Source of the DNA: Pediococcus pentosaceus
GTDB lineage: Bacteria > Bacillota > Bacilli > Lactobacillales > Lactobacillaceae
Assembly (NCBI RefSeq): GCF_001437285.1
Contig: NZ_JQBF01000004.1
Coordinates: forward strand, 1 to 64,000
Direction of reading: 5' to 3'
Length of the DNA stretch: 64,000 nucleotides
Below, piece after piece: positions 1-7,402 of the stretch. The notes under the pieces were generated by a model, which did not search any database, was not told where the DNA came from, and saw only the letters and a list, made by a program, of their open reading frames with translations. The translations under genes were made by a program, and so were the position numbers. Within the stretch, counting starts at the first letter, position 1. The number at the start of each line of letters is the position of its first letter.

Positions 1-120
1 TTGATGCAAGAACCGTCTATCACACCACGCCCAAAAGGTCACATCAGGATTTGGGTTAGAATCGTTTGGCTTAGGTTCTGGGTTAGGATCAGCAAAAAAT
101 TGCAAATTTGTTTTCATCAT
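1..120 (-). CDS. Phage capsid scaffold-like protein, N-terminal part (runs off window)
   Basis: Reading inward from the left edge on the minus strand, 40 codons are visible, starting with tandem ATG codons at 120 and 117 behind an AAGGAG ribosome site. The N-terminus MKTNLQFFADP followed by a Pro/Asn/Glu/Asp-rich stretch is typical of Siphoviridae scaffold or minor structural (GP20-like) proteins, which are made after the Mu-F-like head protein. That order is kept here (see 832-1568). The C-terminal part is outside the window, so it is unknown whether the gene is intact. The assignment rests on N-terminal style and gene order only. Confidence 0.5.
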   Translation of the reverse strand, partial: MMKTNLQFFADPNPEPKPNDSNPNPDVTFWAWCDRRFLHQ

Positions 121-256
121 CAAAACTCCTTTTTAAGTCCGTAGACTAAATTGTTTGTAAGTGCAATAACTAAATCAATTATTCTTTAACGTCTGTAATT
201 GAGAAAAAGGCAAATCAAAAATTCCTATTTTAAAAAGAATGGCACAATCGAATAAC

Positions 257-285
257 TTGTATGCAAATATTCAATTGCCTATAAT
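257..285 (+). promoter_or_regulatory. Sigma-A promoter of the small membrane-protein pair
   Basis: TTGTAT (257-262), a 17-base spacer and a perfect TATAAT (280-285). It lies 41 bases before the first small gene at 327, so transcript start would fall near 292. Confidence 0.6.
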
Positions 286-326
286 TAGGTTTAGAAGAAT
301 GCAATTTAGATAATGGAGGATTTCAT

Positions 327-458
327 ATGAAAAGATTTGGACTTTGGTCAAAATTATCAATTATCATTTCTATATCTCAACTTTTATTAGCCATTTTCAA
401 AGAAATTCAAAACTATAACAAATCTAAAAAACATCCTTCGAAAAATAAGAGAGGATGA
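327..458 (+). CDS. Small hypothetical membrane-associated protein (43 aa)
   Basis: A 43-residue reading frame with a good GGAGG ribosome site 6-7 bases upstream of its ATG. It has one hydrophobic stretch (about residues 10-24, rich in Ile, Ser and Leu) and a very basic Lys/Asn-rich tail, so it is probably a single-pass membrane peptide. Its end contains the GAGGATG that acts as ribosome site for the GlsB-like gene starting 7 bases later, so the two are likely translationally coupled. No family is recognised. It sits on the strand opposite the surrounding phage remnants. Confidence 0.55.
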   Translation: MKRFGLWSKLSIIISISQLLLAIFKEIQNYNKSKKHPSKNKRG

Positions 459-464
459 TGCTTT

Positions 465-713
465 ATGCATTGGTTATGGGTTTTAATTATTGGTGCCATC
501 ATTGGTGCTATTGCTGGAGCAATTACTAGCAAAGGAAAATCAATGGGGTGGATTGCTAATATTGTTGCCGGATTAGTTGGTTCCTCTATTGGAGAAGCTA
601 TACTCGGATCTTGGGGCCCTCAATTAGCCGGAATGGCAATTATTCCTTCAATTATTGGAGCAGTAATTGTTGTTGCTGTAGTTTCTTTCTTTGTCGGTAA
701 ATCAAAGAATTAG
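465..713 (+). CDS. GlsB/YeaQ/YmgE-family stress response membrane protein
   Basis: An 82-residue, glycine- and alanine-rich protein with three predicted membrane helices (about 4-21, 27-50 and 53-77) and the family's GAIIGAIAG and GxxGSxIG small-residue patterns. The family (transglycosylase-associated protein) is small, membrane-embedded and often induced by general, acid or envelope stress in Gram-positives; its molecular function is not settled. The upstream 43-aa gene overlaps its ribosome site. The pair lies between two phage structural gene remnants on the opposite strand, so it may be prophage cargo or a later insertion. Confidence 0.85.
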   Translation: MHWLWVLIIGAIIGAIAGAITSKGKSMGWIANIVAGLVGSSIGEAILGSWGPQLAGMAIIPSIIGAVIVVAVVSFFVGKSKN

Positions 714-815
714 TTTTTAAGCTTCATTTAAGGTTCTTATACTAAATTATAGATGCTAACTTAGTTAGCACCCCTCGACTTTGTTGTGAGCGAAGCCAAT
801 TAATAATATTCCTGA

Positions 816-849
816 CCCACTTAGTTTTAAACTAAGTGGGCTTTTTTTG
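816..849 (+). terminator. Intrinsic terminator after the GlsB-like gene
   Basis: A 10-bp perfect stem (CCCACTTAGT / ACTAAGTGGG) with a five-base loop, followed by CTTTTTTTG. The stem also supplies the last codons and stop of the truncated Mu-F-like gene on the minus strand. Confidence 0.85.
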
Positions 850-1568
850 TTCCTTAAATACCCTATCAAGTTCACCAGACAGCAGATTCCCATCTTCATC
901 ACAGGCTACCAGCTGGCAACGACACCTTGGATGAGTATCCGTGACTGGAATCGGTGCTTGTCCATAGGCAAATGTTTGTCTATCAAGTGGTTCACAAATA
1001 TCACAAACACGATCATCTTCCTCGGTTAACCACATCACATACTGAACATTCTGTTCATCATACGTTCTATTCTTACCACCGTTGCTATTGCGTATAGCTT
1101 CATTAGTTGTTAACGTATGAATTCTGGATAGCATTTGGTTCATAGGCGTTGCTAAATTGTCATCAATTCGATCACCGCTTTGAGGAATACTGCGGGTCAT
1201 TTTATTGATGTCTGATTTTTTCATGCGGCGACTCAAACCCTTGTTCAGGGTTTCTTTCATTCGTGTCGTCATGACGTCGCCATGCACCCAAATTCGTTGA
1301 GAATACTCAGCTTGGTTGGCTACTTTATCTGGAACTGTTGATAGTTTATTAGGGCTTAAATTATTATAGCCATCGATATACTGCTGTTTGAATTCATTAA
1401 CTGCAAATGATTCACTTTTTGCTGTAGCAATATTCATACCGCGCCAATCATTGCACCCAACATATCACGCCGAGAAATAGATGCTTGGGCAAAGATTGCT
1501 TGCAAGCGTTTAGACAATTTATCACTAGGACTAGCGTTAGCTAGCATTTCATCAATTGCTTGGTAAAA
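832..1568 (-). pseudogene. Phage minor head (Mu-F / SPP1 gp7-like) protein, truncated and frameshifted
   Basis: The 201-codon frame (832-1437) carries the Mu-F-type C-terminus: a Cys pair in CDICEPLDRQTF and the HPRCRC signature. Upstream (to 1568) a second frame encodes a matching N-proximal segment that ends in TGA overlapping the downstream ATG (ATGA). This looks like one gene split by a frameshift near 1437. The 5' end is cut at the palindromic element at 1569, and the 3' end runs straight into a terminator hairpin. Family members normally package and assemble the phage head next to portal and scaffold proteins. Here it is a relic. Confidence 0.7.
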
Positions 1569-1642
1569 GGTAGATTGTAAAATTAATCCGAACGCTGTTC
1601 GGACAAAAAAGATCAGCGTTCGGATTAATTTTACAATCTACC
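1569..1642. repeat. Left boundary palindrome (29-bp perfect inverted repeat)
   Basis: Arms 1569-1597 and 1614-1642 are perfectly complementary, 29 bases each, around a 16-base spacer. The outer sequence GGTAGATTGTAAAATTAAT recurs in the palindrome at 5529-5579. It interrupts the Mu-F-like gene on its left and borders the GC-rich laccase block on its right. It resembles a MITE or abutted insertion-sequence ends. Confidence 0.8.
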
Positions 1643-1684
1643 ATAACTGCTATACTAAAAGTGAAAAGAAGAGGAGTGATCGTT

Positions 1685-2050
1685 TTGAAATTGTATCAAA
1701 GCCTTACCCAAGTCTAAATCAACGAACAATTCGCTGGTCAAGCAACCGGCTACAAGCTTTCCACGACCCTTGATAAGCCGCTGAATTACGATCCAACGAT
1801 TCTCTATCAGTATTTGGATACCGTCCTGAAACCGGGCAGTCGCCACGACGAAAACAACTTGCGCTACGTGACTGATCCGGGCTATATCGGCGAAAACTTT
1901 AATTACCAAAGCGTCCCGTTTACTTCGCACATGACCGAATTCGACGAGAAGATGGCCTTCGCACGCAAACTGGTGGCCGACCTTAATCGTCATTTATCTG
2001 TCAACATCAAACCGGAAGATGAAACTATCGAACTGGTCTTTGTTGATTAA
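1685..2050 (+). pseudogene. Unknown small gene with an in-frame stop (about 121 codons)
   Basis: Behind a GAGGAG ribosome site a TTG start at 1685 opens a frame that hits TAA at codon 11 (1715-1717). It then continues open for another 110 codons to the stop at 2048-2050. Codon choice across the whole frame is GC-rich and consistent, so this looks like a gene with a single nonsense change. The product would be soluble and acidic with no recognised domain. A truncated product from a later TTG at 1814 (78 aa) is possible. Base composition differs from the window average, in line with horizontal origin together with the MFS and laccase genes. Confidence 0.5.
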
Positions 2051-2140
2051 AGCAACCGTGTTGCCCTCCTTTCCTAGTCGCGATGCTTCTCTCCTGATCA
2101 TTTGCGGCTAAGCACCCAGTCAAGCATGCTTAGTTGCAAC

Positions 2141-2178
2141 AAAAATGACCGTCTACTTTTTGGTAGGCGGTCATTTTT
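2141..2178. terminator. Bidirectional intrinsic terminator
   Basis: A near-perfect AAAATGACCG(T/C)CTACC hairpin with A and T runs at the two edges. It lies between the broken gene ending at 2050 and the MFS gene ending at 2204 on the other strand. Confidence 0.8.
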
Positions 2179-2203
2179 GTAGATGCAAAGCACGAATTCG
2201 CAG

Positions 2204-3577
2204 CTATACCGCTTTCTTCGCGACTTCCTTTGGTAACGTCAACGCCAACAGCAAGCCAATCAGGCCCACGCCAGCAAACACAGCGAAGGTAACAGCAAAA
2301 CCGCCAGCATGACTTCGCAGCGTGGTTTGCATGCCATCCAAAAACACTGTGGCGAACATGACACCGGCAGAACCGAATAACTGACGAGCCGTCGTTGTAA
2401 CCGCAGTGCCGTCTGCCACGAGCTCATTCGGCAAAGCATTCGCGCCAGCCGTCACTGAAGGCATCATCACAAAGGCATTGCCGGCTTCAGTCGCCATCGC
2501 CAACATAACTGCCCCAATCAGCGGTAAATGATGGGCAAAGACTGCTAACAGACCAAAGCCGCCAGTAATCAACAACATGCCAATCATGGCCACGACACGC
2601 GGTCCAAAGCGATCCAGTAGGCGCCCGCTAATTGGATTCAAAATACTCAGCAACACCGCAGCTGGCACTAAGGACAAGCCAGAAATCAACGGTGACAAAC
2701 CAAGTAGCGTTTGAAAGTAAAGCGGCATCAGGATAGTGGTGACAATCAAACCGACGTATGAAATTCCGGTCAGAAACACCGCTTTAGTAAACATACCAGT
2801 GGCAAAAACTCGCATTTGCAACATTGGTGGTTGGCGATTCAATTGCCGAACAACGAAAATACCAGCTGCCAGAACGCCTAAAATCAACAAACCAACCACG
2901 CCAACAGTTAAGCCTTTTTTCGACAAAGCACCCAAGGCATAAAGTAGAATTGGAAAACTTGCGGATAAAAGGAAGGACACCCAGTCCAGTTGCGTCGGTT
3001 GCAATGGCATGACAGACGCAATGGTCACCGTTGAAACGGCCAGCACAAGCAGCGAAACGACCAAGAAGAACAAGAATAAAGCCTGCCAAGGGAACCATGT
3101 CAGCAAAACACCGGAAATAATCGGACCGACTGCCAAGGCTGAGCCCATGACCAATCCCGCCGTGCCCATCACCCGACCACGCTCACTATGCGGCGTAATC
3201 GTCAGCAACACGGTCTGGAAACTCGGGAAAATAATCCCGACCGCAATCGCTTCAAGCAACCGGCCAATCATGAGCACGGTAAAACTCGGTGCCCAGATAC
3301 ATAAGCCTGTCCCAATGGCAAAAATGAGTTCAATCGCTTGGAAAAGCCGTTGGAAAGTAACATTATGCAACAGCCATGGGCTAACCGGAATCATCAAGGT
3401 CATCACCAACATAAAGCCGGTTGTCAGCCAAGCAACTGTATCCGCTCCTAAACCAAAAGCTTTCATAAAAGCAGGATAAGCGGTGCTTAAAGAAGACTGA
3501 GAAATTGACATCGAAAAGGTACCTGTCAGTAACGTGGCGACAAAAGCCCCGCGATGTTTGATCGTTGGAGAGTGCAT
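2204..3577 (-). CDS. DHA2-type MFS drug:H+ antiporter (EmrB/QacA-like)
   Basis: A 457-residue very hydrophobic protein. About 14 hydrophobic segments can be read, as expected for the DHA2 branch. The TM4-TM5 region carries the antiporter-type motif C (VMGSALAVGPIISGVLL), and the loop after TM2 is the usual motif A position. It is likely a proton-driven exporter of toxic organic compounds; the substrate cannot be read from sequence. It follows the multicopper oxidase on the same strand after 39 bases and may be co-transcribed. Codon use is GC-rich like its neighbours 1685-5463 and unlike the rest of the window, which supports horizontal acquisition. Confidence 0.85.
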   Translation of the reverse strand: MHSPTIKHRGAFVATLLTGTFSMSISQSSLSTAYPAFMKAFGLGADTVAWLTTGFMLVMTLMIPVSPWLLHNVTFQRLFQAIELIFAIGTGLCIWAPSFTVLMIGRLLEAIAVGIIFPSFQTVLLTITPHSERGRVMGTAGLVMGSALAVGPIISGVLLTWFPWQALFLFFLVVSLLVLAVSTVTIASVMPLQPTQLDWVSFLLSASFPILLYALGALSKKGLTVGVVGLLILGVLAAGIFVVRQLNRQPPMLQMRVFATGMFTKAVFLTGISYVGLIVTTILMPLYFQTLLGLSPLISGLSLVPAAVLLSILNPISGRLLDRFGPRVVAMIGMLLITGGFGLLAVFAHHLPLIGAVMLAMATEAGNAFVMMPSVTAGANALPNELVADGTAVTTTARQLFGSAGVMFATVFLDGMQTTLRSHAGGFAVTFAVFAGVGLIGLLLALTLPKEVAKKAV

Positions 3578-3616
3578 ATTAAAATCATCTTTTTCTATAT
3601 TAGTATTGTGGGACGT

Positions 3617-5146
3617 TTACATTTTCATTCCCATTTTTTCATAAGACTGCATACCGCCCATCCAAATCTCAGATGGTTTGACGCCACGTTCTTTAGCCAA
3701 GGCCATCATTAACGTATCCATATCCATCAATTTATATTCTTGCTTTGGCTTGGCTGGATCGAATGTTTCAATCTGTGCCATCATGCCGCCATCTTCGTGC
3801 TCAATGATATGGCAGTGATACATATAAACCCCTGGCAAATCAAAGCGAACCAGCAGCCGAACCGTTTCACCAGGATTCACGCCAATTGTATCTTTGAAAC
3901 CATGTTCATTTGGATACGGCGCATGCCCATTCCGCGACAAAACTAAGAATTGGGTTCCATGCACATGGAATGGATGAACCATTCCAGGCGCATCATTGCT
4001 ATTGGTAACATCCCAGTACTGGGTTTTGCCAATTGGTTGCGCGGCATCAATCCGCTGCATGGCAAACTTTTTACCATCAATCGCAACACCTTCGTCCATC
4101 CCCTGCATCACAACGTGGCGAACTGGCAAAGCCGGGTCAACCACTGGTGCCTTCACATCGAACAACTTATCAGGCAAGGTAGTCTGATCCGGTTTGAACG
4201 CATGAATGCGGAACTTTAGCAATGGCACATCATCCGTATATAAGGTGACCTCGTCGCCTTCATGGTATTGGCCAAAATCAACAATCACTTCGGCACGCTC
4301 AGCACAAGTCAGCATCAAATGGGTAAATTTGACCGGCTCCGGTAACAGTGAGCCATCCCCGCCAATTTGCGTAAATGGCAGGTCATCGGAAAAATGCAAC
4401 CGCCATTCACGGCGATTAGCACCATCCAGAAAACGCAACCGGACCTTTTGCGTGGTGACATCAAAATAGGGATTGATTGTACCGTTAATCATTGCAGTTG
4501 GCCCAGCAACACCGTCAGGATCATAATCAGCCCGGTAGTCCCACTGGTTGTTCTCATGAAAACGCCGGTCTTGCAAAATGACCGGAATATCGTCAACGCC
4601 ATAGTTCCTTGGCAATGGCAGGCTGGCTTCATGGTCGTCTTTGACAATCACCATGGCAGCCAAACCATGCCAAACCTGCTCGGCTGTGGATGGGCACGGA
4701 TGCGCGTGCAGCCACAAAGTCGTCGCCGGTTGTTCCAATGTGAAGTCGATATGCTTACTTTCACCCGGATAAACCGGCGCATGGCATCCGCCATCAACAT
4801 AAGGGCCACTAACATTAGCCCCATGCCAATGAAAAGTGGTCAACTCAGGCAGGGTGTTTTTTAGTGTCACATGCGTATGCTGACCACGGCGATACACAAT
4901 CGTCTGACCTAACAGACTGGTATTATAGCCCCACGTCTTGGTCTTCGCCCCAGGTAACAGTTGCGTTTCCCCAGCCTCTGCTGTCACCGTGTAATAAACG
5001 TCGGTCGCCGTCTCTTTATCCGGTTTCAACAACGGCGGCACATTTAAGGGCTTCTCAGGCGCATCACTGACCTCAAGCGGCACGTAACCGCCATCGTGGA
5101 GATCAAACGCTGGCTCATCAAAGAAATAGTCCGTATAGGTTTTCAT
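3617..5146 (-). CDS. Multicopper oxidase (laccase-like), cytoplasmic
   Basis: A 509-residue three-cupredoxin-domain oxidase. All four copper motifs are present: HWHG at 106-109, HAH at 147-149, HPFHVH at 391-396 and HCHIIEH with a trailing Met at 444-455, giving T1 plus T2/T3 sites. The start is the ATG at 5146 preceded by AGAGGGGG; an upstream in-frame start (5200) has no ribosome site. There is no signal peptide, as in CotA-like laccases and those of lactobacilli and pediococci, which oxidise phenolics and biogenic amines. The C-terminal 40 residues are Met-rich. It lies in the GC-rich block with an efflux pump and, divergently, a Met/His-rich mini protein. This suggests copper or phenolic/amine detoxification. 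Confidence 0.93.
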   Translation of the reverse strand: MKTYTDYFFDEPAFDLHDGGYVPLEVSDAPEKPLNVPPLLKPDKETATDVYYTVTAEAGETQLLPGAKTKTWGYNTSLLGQTIVYRRGQHTHVTLKNTLPELTTFHWHGANVSGPYVDGGCHAPVYPGESKHIDFTLEQPATTLWLHAHPCPSTAEQVWHGLAAMVIVKDDHEASLPLPRNYGVDDIPVILQDRRFHENNQWDYRADYDPDGVAGPTAMINGTINPYFDVTTQKVRLRFLDGANRREWRLHFSDDLPFTQIGGDGSLLPEPVKFTHLMLTCAERAEVIVDFGQYHEGDEVTLYTDDVPLLKFRIHAFKPDQTTLPDKLFDVKAPVVDPALPVRHVVMQGMDEGVAIDGKKFAMQRIDAAQPIGKTQYWDVTNSNDAPGMVHPFHVHGTQFLVLSRNGHAPYPNEHGFKDTIGVNPGETVRLLVRFDLPGVYMYHCHIIEHEDGGMMAQIETFDPAKPKQEYKLMDMDTLMMALAKERGVKPSEIWMGGMQSYEKMGMKM

Positions 5147-5202
5147 CGTGATTCCCCCTCTGACAAGAATTTTAACACTTTTTAAGATTACCATAAACAT
5201 AA

Positions 5203-5219
5203 TTTAGAATTAATCTAAA
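5203..5219. promoter_or_regulatory. Candidate operator (TTTAGA-N5-TCTAAA) between laccase and mini protein
   Basis: A 17-base perfect palindrome in the 125-base divergent intergenic region between the laccase start (5146) and the mini protein start (5272). It is well placed to control either or both. The regulator is unknown and no regulator gene is in the block. Confidence 0.4.
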
Positions 5220-5271
5220 GTAATATCGAAAAATGGTATAGGTCTTATCCATACACTTGAGGAGGATTTTC

Positions 5272-5463
5272 ATGCAACAAATGTCGAAAACAATGGGCTG
5301 GCTCATGCTGGCGTTAAATATGGTGCTGCTGATTCTAATTGGTACCATGCACAATATGGCAGCGATGTGGTTAATGGGTCTGATTATGACTTTGGACGCT
5401 GTGACAGGGTTAGTTGCCGCTTATCGGCCCCAGTCAAGTCAACAACACGCCCACCAGCACTAG
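5272..5463 (+). CDS. Met/His-rich two-helix mini membrane protein (63 aa)
   Basis: The start is ATG 5272 behind a strong GAGGAGG site; a longer in-frame start has no such site. The product has two hydrophobic helices (about 9-26 and 29-49), many methionines spread over both helices, and the tail HAHQH at the C-terminus. Met- and His-rich patterns of this sort often bind copper. Divergent orientation to a laccase makes a copper-handling or laccase-accessory role a reasonable guess. No family is recognised. GC-rich codon use matches the laccase block. Confidence 0.65.
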   Translation: MQQMSKTMGWLMLALNMVLLILIGTMHNMAAMWLMGLIMTLDAVTGLVAAYRPQSSQQHAHQH

Positions 5464-5528
5464 TTTGTTAAGAAGTTGCTGCAAGACCTTTCATGGAGTC
5501 ATTGATCGGCGTTATATGTTGACATATT

Positions 5529-5579
5529 GTAGATTGTAAAATTAATCTGAACGACGTTCGGATTAATTTTGCAATCTAC
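5529..5579. repeat. Right boundary palindrome (25-bp inverted repeat, 1-base spacer)
   Basis: Arms 5529-5553 and 5555-5579 pair over 25 bases with two G:T-type mismatches and a single-base spacer. The sequence is a close relative of the palindrome at 1569-1642. The two lie at the edges of the GC-rich segment 1643-5528. The rest of 5464-5735 shows no gene. Confidence 0.75.
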
Positions 5580-5735
5580 CCTTTAACTACCTGACCAAAA
5601 ATCTATTAAAAATATTAGCTACAGACTGCCATTTAAGGCTTATGAGCTTATTAAAAATAAAATTTTAGTTTTCCAAGTGATAGTGATAGGTTGGTTATCG
5701 AAAGAAATACATTATAAATAGATGTGAATTCGATG

Positions 5736-5763
5736 TTGACATTTTAATTATTTTGACTATAAT
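5736..5763 (+). promoter_or_regulatory. Promoter of the T-box leader
   Basis: A consensus TTGACA (5736-5741), a 16-base spacer and TATAAT (5758-5763). Transcription would begin near 5770, just before stem I of the T-box. Confidence 0.75.
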
Positions 5764-5769
5764 TTTTAA

Positions 5770-6092
5770 TTAAATTGATAGAATGAAAGCAATGAGAAGA
5801 TGAGTAGTCTCAGAACGGTATTGAGAGAGTTCACATTTGATGAGAGTGAATTGCCGGGAATTGATGAATATGGTCTTTGAGCTGGGAGTTATTGAGCCAT
5901 TAGCAAAATAACCTGGTGAACGCACCTTATAGTGTAATAGTTCAATGAATCCTCATTGTTTATAAAACAATGGGATTGTCAGTTTTTTTGGACTTGATAA
6001 GTCACTTAGCGCAAGTTATGTGAAAATTAAGGTGGTAACACGGCAATATCGTCCTTATACAGATCAATTCTGTATAAGGGCTTTTTTTTATC
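5770..6092 (+). ncRNA. T-box leader, probably methionine-specific
   Basis: Features in order: the stem I entry AATGAGAAGATGAGTAGT-type sequence near 5792, a stem I 3' side ending GGTCTTTGAGCTGGG, the T-box core AAGGTGGTAACACGGC (6029-6044), and a terminator hairpin CCTTATACAGA/TCTGTATAAGG followed by a long T run (6053-6092). Uncharged tRNA would bind and favour the antiterminator. The best specifier reading is ATG at 5870-5872 just before GGTCTTTGAG, meaning tRNA-Met. This agrees with the methionine synthase-like gene 27 bases downstream. The specifier call is by eye. Confidence 0.88.
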
Positions 6093-6118
6093 TAAAAATA
6101 CTAATAGGAGTGATTAAG

Positions 6119-7237
6119 ATGACAATAGCAATTAGAGAAAGTTTCCCCTACAGATATGATGAAGTAGGTAGTTTATTACGTCCAGAAAAATTAAAACAGG
6201 CCCGTGATAATTTTCGCAATAATAAAATTGATGAATATGCCCTTCGAAGAGTTGAAAACAAAGAAATTGATCGTATCGTAGAAAAGCAAGTAGAAATTGG
6301 CTTGAAAGCGGTGACTGATGGCGAATTTCGCCGCAGTTGGTGGCATCTTGATTTTCTTGCCGGATTAAATGGAACACAATATCTTATCCCCCAAAAAGGT
6401 TATAAATTTCAGGGTGAAGAAACAAGAAGTGGTGGCATCAAGATTATTGACAAGGTAACCTACAATCCTGACCATCCATTCTTTAGAGACTTTAAATACC
6501 TCAATAGCATTGTACCAGATGGAATTACAGCTAAACAGACAATTCCTAGTCCCTCAGTTCTATTTCCCAATGAACAAGCTGAAGTTTTTGACGAATACTA
6601 CAATGGTGACTTTAATGAATTTCTAAATGATACGATCGAAGCTTATAAAAGAACGGTTCAGCATTTTTATGACTTGGGTTGTCGTTATCTTCAGCTTGAT
6701 GACACGTCATGGGGAATGTGGGCAAGCTTCTCTAAAGGAACTTTATCGCCTGAACTCAGACCCTTTGCTGAAGCAACAGTGAAGGCAATTAATAGCATTG
6801 CTGACAGCAAGCCAGATGACTTAACGCTAACAATGCATGTCTGCAAGGGAAATTATGACTCTCATTATGCTGGCGGTGTTGGTGCTTATGATTCAGTTAG
6901 CCCATATTTGGCCCAACTGCATATTGATGGTTACTTTTTGGAATATGATGATAATCGTGCTGGAGGGTTTGAACCATTGAAACTAATTTCTGAAAATGGC
7001 CGTCAACAACGTGTGGTTATTGGTATTGTTACCAGTAAGCGTCCCGATTTAGAAAACATAGATTTCTTAAGAGGACGGATTGAGGATGCTAGTCAATATA
7101 TTACATTGGAAAATCTTTGTATTTCACCGCAATGTGGATTTGCCTCAACAGAGGAAGGTAACCGTCTAACTGAGGAGGATCAGTGGAATAAATTAAATTT
7201 AGTGATTGATACAGCTAAGAGTGTTTGGAAAGACTAG
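6119..7237 (+). CDS. Cobalamin-independent methionine synthase family protein (YxjG/YxjH-like)
   Basis: A 372-residue single-barrel relative of the MetE C-terminal domain. The zinc/homocysteine ligands are visible: His240 and Cys242 in MHVCKGN, and Cys339 in SPQCGF. The start is ATG 6119 after an AGGAG site; the in-frame extension upstream lies inside the T-box terminator. Short MetE-like proteins of this type transfer a methyl group to homocysteine from a donor that may not be methyl-tetrahydrofolate. The T-box directly upstream supports a methionine-supply role. An APC permease and a cyclase-family enzyme follow on the same strand. Confidence 0.85.
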   Translation: MTIAIRESFPYRYDEVGSLLRPEKLKQARDNFRNNKIDEYALRRVENKEIDRIVEKQVEIGLKAVTDGEFRRSWWHLDFLAGLNGTQYLIPQKGYKFQGEETRSGGIKIIDKVTYNPDHPFFRDFKYLNSIVPDGITAKQTIPSPSVLFPNEQAEVFDEYYNGDFNEFLNDTIEAYKRTVQHFYDLGCRYLQLDDTSWGMWASFSKGTLSPELRPFAEATVKAINSIADSKPDDLTLTMHVCKGNYDSHYAGGVGAYDSVSPYLAQLHIDGYFLEYDDNRAGGFEPLKLISENGRQQRVVIGIVTSKRPDLENIDFLRGRIEDASQYITLENLCISPQCGFASTEEGNRLTEEDQWNKLNLVIDTAKSVWKD

Positions 7238-7250
7238 TTCTTAACAATTA

Positions 7251-7281
7251 ATATTTTCTGAGTTCACAACGAAAATATTAT
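7251..7281 (+). other. Intergenic hairpin between metE-like gene and permease
   Basis: AATATTTTC and GAAAATATT pair over 9 bp around a 12-base loop, with no T run after it. It could be an mRNA processing or stabilising structure within the operon, or a weak terminator. Confidence 0.4.
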
Positions 7282-7402
7282 TGGTCAGGGAAGATAACAA
7301 ATTATAAGCAGATACTATCATTTTAAAAATAAATAGAACCCGTTAAATGATTTTTTATACTGTTTTATAAATAAAACTTATTAAAATTTGAGAGCATATT
7401 AT

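Noticed and set aside
847-1029. 60-aa plus-strand frame in the Mu-F-like remnant
   Set aside because: Antisense to the conserved Cys-containing C-terminus of the phage protein; it begins in the terminator.
1655-1993. Minus-strand 112-aa reading frame opposite the broken small gene
   Set aside because: The plus frame has the ribosome site and consistent codon use; the minus frame is its shadow.
3009-3479. 156-aa plus-strand frame inside the MFS gene
   Set aside because: It is antisense to conserved membrane helices, has no ribosome site and unnatural composition.
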